Below, piece after piece: positions 1 to 12,000 of a DNA stretch of 36,602 bases. The stretch lies in NCBI GenBank assembly GCA_007120685.1, contig SKNG01000413.1:1-36602 (forward strand), in the 5' to 3' direction. The notes under the pieces are model-generated. The model searched no databases. It was not told the origin of the DNA and was given only the letters and a program-made list of their open reading frames with translations. The translations under genes and the position numbers were made by a program. The stretch is from Paracoccaceae bacterium (GTDB taxonomy: Bacteria > Pseudomonadota > Alphaproteobacteria > Rhodobacterales > Rhodobacteraceae). Numbering within the stretch: position 1 is the first letter of the stretch; each line of letters begins with the position of its first letter.

Positions 1-1
1 C

Positions 2-3000
2 GATGCCGCGGGCCTTGGCGCCACGGCGCTGGCGCAGGCGCCCGATGGCAGCATCCTGATCGCCGGCGGGCTGGGGCGCGGCGCGCTTTACCGGCTGGCG
101 GAAACGGGCGGCGCGGCCGGCCCGCCCTTCGCGCAACTGGGCGAGCCGATCTATGATCTGGCCTTTGGCGCCGACGGGCGGCTGTGGGCGGCCAATGGCG
201 CGCAACTGCTGGAACTGAACCCCGCCAGCGGCGCGGTGCTGGCCCGCCACGGCGCCGGGCTGACCCAGGCGCTGGCGATCGACCCGGCCAGCGGCGCCAT
301 CTACATCACCTCGGGCCGGGGGATCGAGCGGTTCGACCCGGCGAGCGAAAGCTTCACATCCTTCAGCCAGCAGCGCGCTGGCGATCTGGCCTTTGCACCC
401 GATGGCAGCCTCTGGGCCGCCGCCTGGCCCCAGCGCGGCGCGATCCTGCGGTTCGACGATCAGGGCCGGGCCGAGGAGATGCTGCGCCTGCCCGGGCCGG
501 TGGACGGGCTGGCCTTTGGCGCGGCGGGCACGGCGCAGGAGGGGCTGCTCTTCGTCTCGACCAACCGCGACACCTCGGGCGATCCGGCGGGGCGCTCGGC
601 GCTCTACCTCGTCGATCTGGCGACGCGCGACTGGCTGGTGCTGGGGCAAAGCCCGGCGCGCGGCGACAACCTGCTGGCGCTGGGCGACGGGCGCATCCTC
701 TCGGTGCAGGGCGCGCAGGTCGATGTGCTGAACCCCGTCGCTGCGCCGTCGATCATCGGCATCACCCCCGCCAGCGGCCAGATCGTCACCACGCCGGTCA
801 ATACCATCACCCTGCGTTTTGACAGCGCCATGCTGACCGGCGATGGCACCGAGCGGGGATCGGTGCTGAACCCCGACAACTACCTGCTGGCCAACCGTCA
901 GGGCCAGATTATCCCGGTCACCGGCCTGGCATGGGATGCCACTAGCCGCAGCGTGACCCTGAGCGTCGATGCGCTGGGCACCGAGGAATACCTGCTGGCC
1001 ATCGCCCGCCAGCTTTCCAGCGAGGCCGGGGTGACCCTGGCACAGCGGGTCGAGACGCGGTTTTCGGTGATGCTGGATTTCTCCGACCGCGTGTCGCTGG
1101 CGTTTTCCAACGTGCGGACCTCGGCGCAGGACGGCACGCTGCGCTATGACGTGCGCATCACCAACACCAGCGGCGCGCCGCTGCCGGTGCCGATGCGGCT
1201 GGTGCTGGACCCCGACCGCGCCTTTGGCGGGGCCGCCCTTGGCGCCGAACAGGCCGGGCCGCTGTGGCTGCTGGACCTGTCGGACGCGCTGCCGGATGGC
1301 AACACGCTGGAACCCGGCCAGTCGATCACCACCACCCCGGTCCTGGCCCTGCCGCGCGGCGCGCAATTCGGCATCGGCCACGCGCTTTACGCGCTGCCGC
1401 AGCCCAACGAGCCGCCGGAACTGACCGAAGAGCTGCCGGAGCGCGCCGAAGTGGGCCAGACCCTGACCCGGCAGTTGCAAGCGCGTGATCCCAATGGCTC
1501 GGAGGTCGCCTTCCTGCTGCTGGAGGGGCCAGAGGGGCTGAGCCTGACGCCGCAGGGCCTGTTGAGTTTCACCCCCACCGCCGCCACCGATGCCGAGGTG
1601 CTGATGCGCCTGCGGCTGATCGATGCGCTGGGCGCCTCGCGCGATGTCGCGCAGGTGATCGCGGTTGACGGCGGCAACCGTCCGCCGGTGTTCCTGATCG
1701 CGCCGGGGCAGGTCTTCGCGGTCGAGGGGATGCCGCTCGTCCAGCCCTTCGCCGCCGCCGACCCCGATGGCCGCGCCGTGGCACTGCGCTTCCAGAACCT
1801 GCCGCCTGGCGCGTTTTTCGACGCCGCGCAGGGCGCGCTGGTCTGGATGCCGGAATACGGGCAGGCGGGCAGCTATGCGGATGTGCGCGTGATCGCCTCG
1901 GACGGGCTGGGCGAGACGGTGCATCGCTTCGACCTGCTGGTGGCCGAGGCCGCCGCCCCGCCGCTGGCCGCCCCACCGTCCGAACGGGTGGTGCGCGAAG
2001 GCGACCGGCTGCGCGTGCAGCTTCTGGCCAGCGACCCGCGCGGCGCGGCCCTGCGCTTCGGCAGCCCGGCGCTGCCGGCCGGGGCCAGCATCGACCGCGA
2101 CAGCGGGCTTTTCGAATGGACGCCCGGTTTCACCGATGCCGGGCGCTACCGCATCCCCATCGTGATCTCCAACGGCGCGCGCAGCACCACGGTGCATCTG
2201 CCCATCGAGGTGCTGAACGTCAACGCGCCCCCGGTCTTTGCCCCGCTCGATGAGATCGCGCTTTTCGAGGGGCAGGCGCTGGATCTGGCGCTTGCCGCCT
2301 TCGACCCCGACAACCCGCGCCACGCCGGGCCGGTGCGCATCGGCGATACGCTGGTCAATGAGGAAGAGCGGTTTACCGAACCCAGCCTGACCCATGCCAT
2401 TCAGGGCCTGCCCGAGGGCGCCAGTTTCGATGCCGAAACCGCCCGGCTGACCTGGGTGCCGGCGCGGGGCCAGGCGGGGCGATATACCCTTACCGTATCG
2501 GCCACTGACGATGGCGACGGCACCGGCCAGCCCGCCACCACCACGCAGCAGATCGTGCTGCGGGTGATGCCGGTCAACAGCCCGCCGGATCTGGCGCCCT
2601 TGTCCAACCGCAGCGTCGATGCCGGCTCGGTGCTGGAGATCCCGATCAGCGCCAGTGACCCCGAGGGCGACCCGCTCCGCCTGACCGCCATGATCGCACC
2701 CGCACCCGGCGCCGGCTCCATCGGGCTGGATCTGCGCCCGCGCGCGCTGGGGGCGGAAGGCAACGGGTTCGGCCAGTTCAACGGGTTCGGCCAGTTCATC
2801 GACAATGGCGATGGCACCGGGGTTCTGCGCTTCAGCCCGGTGGCCTTCGACCGGGGCAATTACATCGTCACCGTCATGGCCGAGGATGATGGCGGCGGCG
2901 AGCCGGCGCTGGTGGGCCGCGACGAGGTCAGTTTCGTGCTGAGTGTCGAGGCGCCGTCGATCCCGCCGCGGCTTCAGGTGATGGCCCAGGCGGTGGCGGT

Positions 3001-6000
3001 GGCGGGGCGCGAGCTGCGGGTGCCGATCCGCGCCATCGACCCCGACCAGGACCCGCTGAGTTTCAGCGCCGAAGGGCTGCCAGCGGGCGCCCGCATCGAC
3101 ACCCTGCCGCAATACGGGCGCGCCGAACTGGTCTGGACACCGGGCACCGGCGACATCGGCACGCGCGATGTGGAACTGATCGTGCGCGACAACGGCAACA
3201 ACGGCGCCGGCCCCGTGGGCGAGGACCGCGCCACGCTGCGGCTGGTGGTGCGCGCCGCCAACACAGCCCCGCTGCTGCTGCCGGTGGGGGATCTGAGCGT
3301 CGATGCGGGCGCGGTGCTGGACCTGACCCTGCAGGCCGTCGATGCCGACGAGGACGTGCTGCACTGGCAGGCCCAGAACCTGCCCCCCGGCGCCACGCTG
3401 GACCCGGCAACCGGCCGGCTGCTCTGGGCGCCAGATCATGGCGCGGCCGGGGTGTATCAGGGCATCATACTGCGCGTCACCGATGGCGCCGACAGCAGCA
3501 GCGAAGAAATCACCATCACCGTCAACGCCGTCAACCGCGCGCCGGTGATGGTGCCTCTGCCCATCCAGTTCGGGCGCGAGGGGGCCGAGATGACCTTCCG
3601 CCTGATCGCCGCCGACCCCGACGGCGACCCGCTGGTGTTCGAGGCCCGCGACCCGCTGCCCCCCGGCGCCAGCCTGGACAGCGCCACCGGCGTCTTCCGC
3701 TGGGTGCCGGGTTTCGATGCTTCGGGCGTGCGAGTGCTGAACTTCGCCGCGCTGGACCCGCAGGGTTCCGAGGCGCTGGTCGCGGTGACGCTGGACATTG
3801 CCGATGTGAACCGCGCGCCGGTGCTGGCCGCCGACAATCAGATCGCCTTCCTGGGCGAGGAACTGCGCTTTGCCGTCCAGGCCAGCGACCCCGATGGCGA
3901 CGCGCTGAGCTACGCCTTCACCGGCCTGCCCCCCGGTGCGGTGTTCGACGCCGCCACGGGCGCGGTGCGCTTCACCCCGGGGCCGGGGGCGCTGGGTGAA
4001 TATGTGGTCACGGCCAGCGTGTCGGACGGGCGCGCGCAGGCCAGCCAGCCCTTCATCCTGCGCGTGCTGGCCGAAGCGCAGGCCCCGCGCCCGCTGATCG
4101 TCACCACGCCGGATTTTGCCGTGCTGCCGGGCCAGCGCGTGTCGGTCACCGTGCTGACCGACAGCTTCCTGCCGGTGGCGGCAAAGCGCCTGCTGGTCGA
4201 TGGCGCGGAACTGGCGCTTGATGTCGATGGCCGCGCCCAGATCACGCCCACCGGCCCGGGCGTGCTGGTCCTGCGTGCCATCGTCACCGATGCCGCCGGG
4301 CAGGAAGGCGTGGCGGAAACCGTGATTCGCGTGCGCGACCCCGAGGATACCGCCGCGCCCATCGTCACCCTGCCGCCCGCGCTGGGCCGCCTGCCGCTGT
4401 CTGCGGCCACCGAAATCGCCTTCGGCATCGAGGATCGCAATCTGGACCACTGGCGGCTGGAACTGCGCCACGCCGCCAGCGGCGCGACGCGCCTGCTGGC
4501 CGAGGGGCGCGAGACCGGCGCGCAGGCGGTCACGCTGGACCCGGGCCAGTTCGCCAGCGGCTTCTACAGCCTGCATCTAAGCGCCACCGATGTCAGCGGG
4601 CGGCAAAGCGCCACCTCGGTCGCGCTGGAACTGCTGCCCGGCGCCCGGGACGACCACGCGATCCTGACCCAGACCGATCTGGTGCTGCGCGCGGGCGAGA
4701 ACACGCTGGCCCTGACCCGCCAGCATGACGCGCTTGCCAACCCGCAGGACGGGCTGATGGGCAGCGCCTGGCGCGCGCCCTGGCAGGATTTCCGCATCGA
4801 GACTGACCCGATGTCCACCGGCCGGGCCGAAGGCGGGTTGCCGCGCGGGCTGGGCCGCGAATCGCGCTTGCACCTGTCTTTGCCCGATGGCAGCCGGGTG
4901 GCTTACGGTGTGCGGATTGAGACCGAAAGCCTGGCCGGGCTGCAACTGGCGCGCCCCGTCTTCGTGCCCGACCAGCCCGGCGGCTGGCAGCTTGAGGCCC
5001 GCACCGGCCCGCTGATCGCCGCCGGCGGGCGGCTTTATGACCTGCAAAGCGGGCAGGCGCTGGACCCGCAGGCGCTGGACGGCTTCGCCTTTGCCCTGAC
5101 CGCGCCCGATGGCACCGAATACACACTGGACGGGCGCGGGCGCGTGCAGGCGATTCGCTTTGCCGATGGCACCGCCTTGCAGCTTTCCGACAGCGCCATC
5201 ATCGGCCCCGAGGGCGTTCTGGCCGATCTGACGCGCGACCATCGCGGGCGGCTGGTCGAGGTCTCCTCCCCGCAAGCGCGGCTGCTTTATGGCTACGCCA
5301 ACGGGGGCCTGCTGGACCGGGTGCGGCTGGTCGGCGGCACCGAGACGGCGCAATTCGCCTATGACCCCGATGGCCGCCTGCTGGGTGCCACGGGGGCGGA
5401 TGGCGGCTGGATCGACGGCGATACGCTGCGCCCGCTAAGTGGCAGTTTCGGCCCGCTGGCGGTCTCGGCGGGCAGCATGCAGACGGTAAACCTGGGCGCG
5501 GACGGGCAGGGCGTGCTGGCGCTGACCCTGCGCGGCAGCGAACTGGCCGGGCCGGGTGGGCGCGTGCTGCTGGGCCTGCGGCTGGCCGGCGATGCGGCGA
5601 CGCCGCGCGTGCTGAGCGGGCTGGACCTGCTGTCCAGCGAAACCACGGGCGGGGTGCGCACCCATATCGTTGCCGTCCAGACCGCCGGGCTGCATCTGAT
5701 CGCGCTCGATGGTGCCGCCGGGGCGGGGGTGCAGGCGACGCTCTTCCTGCCCGGCGATCTGGATGGCGACGGGCGGGTGGACGGGCGCGATGCCGAACGC
5801 TTTGAGCTTGGCCCCGTGGATATCACCGGCAACGGTGCGGCCGGGGTCGCCGATGCCCGGATCATCGCCGCCAATGCCGGTTTCGCCACCAACCTGCCGC
5901 CGGTAATTGATGCCGAACCCGCGCGCACCTTCACCGACCTGCCCTTGCGCCTGCCCATGGCCGATCTGGCCAGCGACCCCGAAGGCGACCCGGTGTTCCT

Positions 6001-9000
6001 GCGCGTGGCCTATGCCATCGACGGCAGCGCGGCGCTGGCCCCGGACGGGCGCAGCCTGACCTTTACCCCCGCGCCGGGCTTTGCCGGCACCGCGCTGGTG
6101 GGGCTGGTGGCCGATGACGGCTTCGCGGCTTCCGCCGTCTACGACCTGGCCATCGAGGTGATCGACGAGCGCCCCTTCGCCATCGACTTCCTGACCCGAG
6201 AGACCGAACTGGAAATCGGCGGGCTGACCGAGTTGCTGGCGGTGGGCGATTTCCCCTCGGCCAGCGGGGTGCTTCTGCCGCTGTCCTATCTGGACCTGAC
6301 CTTCTCGGCGCCCGAGGTGCTGGACCTGCGCGCGGACGGGCTGATCCGCGGGCTGATCGAGGGCGCCAGCCTTATCATCGCCGAACGCGATGGCACCCGT
6401 GCCGTGACCCGCGTGACCGTCGGCAACGAAAGTCTGGAGGATCTGGCCGACGCCCTGCTGGGGCTGGAGGTGGTGCCCGGCGCGGTCACGCTGGCCGCCG
6501 GCAGCGGCAGCCTGGCGCTGCGCTTCCTCGATGACTTCGGCACGGTGCTGGAGCCAGAGCCGGATGCCATCGCCTTCTTCAGCTCCAACGATGCGGTGGT
6601 GACGGTCGATGCGCAGGGCCGGCTGCAGGCGGGCGCGCCGGGCGAGGCGGTGGTGACGGTCATCATGGGCAGCCTGGAGCGGCTGGTGCCGGTGCGCGTG
6701 GCCGAGCCGCAGACCGGCGCGGTGGCGATGGGGCGCGACGGCGGGGTGATCGCCAGCGAAGAGGGCATCACCGTCGCCATCGCCCCCGGCGCGCTGGGGC
6801 GCGAGGTTTCGGCGCAGATCGACCGCGTGGCGCGCGCGGCGCTGCCCATCGCCCCGCCGCCCGAGGATCTGGGCTGGGACTTCGTCGATGCCTTCCGCTT
6901 CACCATCGACGATGCGCTGATGGCGGTGCCGGCGCAGTTCAGCCTGCCCACCGACCTGCCCGAGGGCGAGGAGGTGGTGATCTACCGCTACGCGCCCTTG
7001 CCGGGGCCCGATGGCTGGGTGATGGGCTGGCAGCAGGTGGCCAGCGGGCTGGTCGGCGCCGACGGGGTGGCGCGGTCCGAGGGCGGCTATGACCTGGGGC
7101 TGGTGGCCAACAGCTTCTATGCCGTCACCAACCCGCAGGAACGCGGCGTGGCCCGGCAGGGCGGCACCGCCTTTGCCGCCTTCCCGCAGAACAATGCCGC
7201 GATGGGGGCGGTGATGGCGCTGCCGGGCGGCATTCATGTCGGCGCCACCGCGCCGGCGCCGCGGCTGACGCTGCATATGCCCATCGGGCAAATCCAGATC
7301 ACCTTCAGCGCCATCGCGCCCTCGGGCCTGGTGGAAAGCATCACGCAGACGGTCAATGCGGTGGTCGGCGGGCTGCTTGAAGCCTTTGACGTGTCGATCT
7401 TCAACATCGGACAGGTGGCCGATCCGGCCGATCTGGTGCCTGTCATCACCGGCAGCGTGGTCGACAGCGACGGCGACACCATCACCCTGACCCTGCGCGG
7501 TGAGGAATTCGCCCCGCGCAGCCCCGATCTGGGCGAGGCCATCGAGGTGCCCGACGATGGCGGCGCGGTCTGGCTGGCGCTGGGGCGCGGCGATATCGAG
7601 GCGTTGCTGGTCGCCATCGCCGAGGCCGAGGAAGGCGCCGAGCGGGTGGAAGCCGGCGGCATGATCGCCATCGCCGTGCCCGCGGATCAGGTCAGCGACA
7701 CCGAACTGATGGTCGATCTGCCCGAGGGGCTGGGCGTGTCGGTGCTGGAACTGCGCGTGATCCGCTTCGATCTGGCGCTGGAAAGCGCGCAGTTGCAGGG
7801 CGGGGTGGCTGCGGGGGCCACGGCGGGCGGGGTTGGCGATACCTTCCTTGGCCCGCGGCCGCAGATTTCGGACCTCTGGCGGCTGAACAACAACAACGAC
7901 GTTACCGTGGGACTGGTGGCCAATGGCGCCTTCCGCGACCTGGCGTTCGGGGTGGATCAGATCGTCGTCATGGGCGCTGATGAGCCCGGCGCCCCGCCCG
8001 ATATCCTGCGCCGCATCGCGCTGGACGGCTGGCCGGACGCGCGCCCGGGCGACCCCGACGAGCCCGACCCCCGCGGCACCGCCCTGCCGCGCAGCGCCGT
8101 CACCTTCGACGATGGCGCCCGCGCGGTGGTTGCGATGGAACGCGCCGGCACGCTCGCGCTGGTCAACCTGGTCACCGGCGAGCAGGCGGATCTGCTGGAC
8201 CTGTCCGCGCTGGGGCGCGAAAGCGGCGACCCCGGCGCCCGCGCCCGCGCGGTGCCCTATCACATCATCCTCGACCGCTCGAACCGCTATGCCCTGGTCA
8301 GCGATGCGCAACTTCCGCTGATCTATCTGGTCGATATCAGCGGCGAGAAACTGGTGCATCTGGGCACCTTCGACACCGGGCTGGAAGGCTTCGGCCTGCG
8401 CGAAATCGCGCTGACTCAGGACGAGGCCGCGCTGGTGGTAACCGCCACGAACGGCGTGCCCCATGATGGCCAGGGCGAGGGGCGGCTGGCCTTCATCAGC
8501 ATCCTGGAGTTCGGCTTCTTCGTGAACGAGGTGCTGGCGGGGACGGCCGATTTCGTCACCCAGGTGGAAACCCAGGCCGGCAACGGCGCCGCCCTGCGCC
8601 AGCCCTACGGGTTGCAGTTGCGCCGCGATGTCAGGGGCCAGGACATCGCCATCGTCACCGACCGAAACAACGACGCGGCTGGCGTCTTCACCTTCCAGCG
8701 CAAGGATGCCTTCTTCTGGGAGGCGCGCGCGCAGGTGCCCTTCACGCTGGCGCCGCCGATCCCCTTCAACCACCCGCTGGCCGGCGCCATGCGCCGCGAC
8801 AGTTTCGAGGTCAACAACGCCGCCCAGGTGGTGCTGGCGCCGGATCTGTCCTACGCCTTCGTCATGGGGCAGAACCGGTTCGCGCTGGACGATGTCACCC
8901 GCAACCCCAATTACCGAGCCTCCATCCTCAGCGTCTTCCCCAATCTCTTCAACGCCGGCGAGCCGCGCCCGGCGGTGGCGGCGGGCTCGGCCATCGCGGT

Positions 9001-12000
9001 GATCGCCGATCCGCTGGGCGAGAACCCGGCCCTGGTGGGGGCGCTGCGCCCGGTTTCCAACGCCTTTGCCACGCGGCTGGCGGTCTCGGGCGACGGGCTA
9101 TACCTCTACGCCTCTTACGAGGGGCAGAACGCCATCTTCGCCTACAGCCTGCCGGCGCTGCTGGCGCAGCTGGAGGCGACGGAAAATGAGCCGCTGCTGC
9201 GCGGCTTCAACCCGCTGAACGACATCGGACCCGATGGCAGCAGCCTGATCAACTTCTCGTTCACCGCCGGCTTCGGGGCCGAGTTGCGCCAGGGCGTGAA
9301 CCTGGACATCGACCTGCGCGCCGATTTCGCCTGGTGGGATGATGACGGCGCGTTCGCGCAGCGCCCCTCGGCCCCGGGCTCGCCCAATGCGCCGATCGGC
9401 ACCGGCGCGGTCAGCCGGCCGCAGGGGATTGTCAGCCAGGCGCCGGTGATCGGGCTGATCTCGCCCCAGCGGGACGACAGGGATGTCGGCCCGGTGGTGA
9501 CCTTCGAATGGTCGCTGGGCGGGCAGTCGCTGGATCATACGCTCTGGGTTTCGGTGCAATCGCCCGGCGGCGGGCTTTTCGCCGGCGAAAGCGACAGCGC
9601 GCTGATCGATGCGCTGCGCGATGCGGGCTTCCGCGAAGGGGTGTTCGAGGACGACCCCACCGCCTCGGATCTGTTCATGGACGGCAACCGCAACCGGGTC
9701 TTCGCCAAGCAGTTCCCCGGCACCACCGAAGAGGTGCTGCGCTTCACCCTGCCGTTCCCGCTGACCCGCGGCCAGGTCTATGCCTGGGGGATTTCGGTCA
9801 ATGACGAGGGGCGGCGGCTGCAGACCATGTCCGACGTCTTCCGCGTCGCCCCGGCCGAGGCCGAGGGCACGTTTTCCTCGGTCACGGTGCTGACCCATAA
9901 CTTCCACCCCTTCTGGGGCCCACCCCCGACCGAGGCGGCGATCTTCGATCTGGCCCAGCAGATCGCCCGGCGCAATGACGGCATGGTGGCGGTCTACCAG
10001 CCGGAAACCGGGCAGTGGCTTTCGGCCACGCCGGGGCGGGATCTGTCCGATCCGCGCGGGGCGCTGGTGCTGCTGACCGACTGGTACCGCGAAAGCGCGA
10101 TCAACGATTCCGGCTTCACCGAGGCCGCGGCCAGCGCGATCTTCGCCGGCCTGATGCATCTGAACGAGGAAACCGGGCCGGACCTTTTCAGCCTGCCGAT
10201 GCATTTCATCGGCCACGGGCGCGGCGCGGTGGTGAATTCCGAAATCGTCGAGCGGCTGCTGTTCCATGTCGGCAAGACCATGCCGGACCTGCATTTCACC
10301 GCGCTCGATCCGCATGACCACGACATCCCGTCGCTGGCCATCGACTTCGAAGCCTTCGCCAAGGCCAAGGCCCGGGGGGCGCTGCGCAAGACCATAAAGC
10401 TGGGTGTCGGCGCGCTGGCCACCCGCAATCCGATCCTGGCCTGGAATGGGGTCAAGGCCTTCACGAAGAGCATCCTCTATTCGGGCCTGGGCGATTTCTC
10501 GCGCGTGATAGGGCTGCAATATCTGGACTGGCGCAGTTTCCGAGATCCGCAGATCACCTATTGGGACGGGATCGACTTTTTCGACAGCTACTATCAGCAG
10601 CGCGCGGTGATCGACGCCTCTGGCGTGCTGCCGCTGCTGGCGACGTCGAACTGGGGCCCGGGGGCGCTGTCGCGGCTGCAGGTCGATCCGCTGGCCGAGG
10701 CGGCGCGGGTCCTGCGGCAAACCAGCAAGGGGCTGGACCCGAACGAGGTCAACTTTACGCTTTCCGTCTGGGGCCGGCAGATCCCCGAAGCCGACATCAA
10801 CCGCAGCCTGGACCGCCTGCCCGGCTTTGTCGAGGATGACATCTGGCCGCTGATCGCCCGCTACACCGGCTTCAGCGGCGGGCTTGGCACGCTGCACGAG
10901 CGCACGCTGGCCTGGTATGCCGGCACCGCGGCGCTGAACATCGACCGGATCGGGTCGGTCTATTCCGACGGCGAGCCGATCTGGCGCCGGCTGAGCGACC
11001 GCGGGGTAGAGACCGATGGCTGGCTGGTGGGTGTGAAATCCCGTTACTATCCGCCCTATTTCGACGAGATGGAGAACCTTCAGGGCTGGTATCGGGCGTT
11101 CTCGGACGTGGAACGCTTCGGGCTCTTCCGTAATGCCGAGGGCGAGACGCCGACTGGCCCGCTGGTGGACGGCTACCCGTGGGAGGGGATCGGCGAGGGC
11201 TGGTTCTATTCCTGGCTGGGCGGCGGTGCCGGGTCGTTTACCGTGCGCGGCGTGCAGGGCGAGCGGCCAGAGGCGCCGGGCGCGGCCGGGGCCGAGCGGC
11301 CGGTTGCGGGCGAGTTCAACAACACCCGCCACGGCGCCCAGGCCGATCCCATCCCGATAGTGTTCAACGGCGATTTCCAGGCCGGGTTCCGGCCCTATTA
11401 CGGGCGGATCGTGGCGCCAGGTTTCCTGAGCGCCGGGCTCGGTCTCGCCGGGGCGGCGCCAGAGGGGACGCTGGAATATCAGTTCCCGGGCTGGTCCTAT
11501 CAGGGCGGGCAGATCGACGGGCTGCTGGGCTTGCGGCTGCAGGTGCCGCAGGTGGAGGCGCTGATCGACGGGCTGGGCATCAGCCCCGACGCAGCAGCGG
11601 CCTTTGTGCAGGGGCTGGACGGGATGCTGGACCTGGTTCGCATCCTGACCGATACGCTGATCAGTGGCGGCACCATGACCGACGCGGTGCGCGCGGTTCT
11701 GGCGGCGGCGGATTTCCGGGCGTTCTTCGACGGTCGCATCGGGCTGGACGATGTGCGCGCGATCACCCAGACGCTGCACGAAACCTCGCTTTACACCACG
11801 TCGAAATATTCGCTCTTCACCGATTTCCGGCGCGAGTTCACCGATATCGCGCTCAGCGGCCCCAACCTGCTGCTGCCCTTCGGCATCTACGGCGCCACCA
11901 GCGGCGCGATCCAGGATTTCGCCACCGATGTGTTGCCGCAGCTGATGTTCTGGCTGCAGGCCAATGCCATCGACTATCACATGAGCCTGGTCAGCCGGGG

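Noticed and set aside
5435..8773. Minus-strand open frame of 1,112 codons opposite the giant gene
   Set aside because: It mirrors the codon bias of the coding strand: high GC at third positions removes stops from the antisense frame. The translation is His/Gln/Arg/Gly-rich with no recognisable domain.
10211..10228. Active serine esterase site
   Set aside because: The nucleophile position is Gly, so activity cannot be claimed; kept only as a degenerate fold observation.
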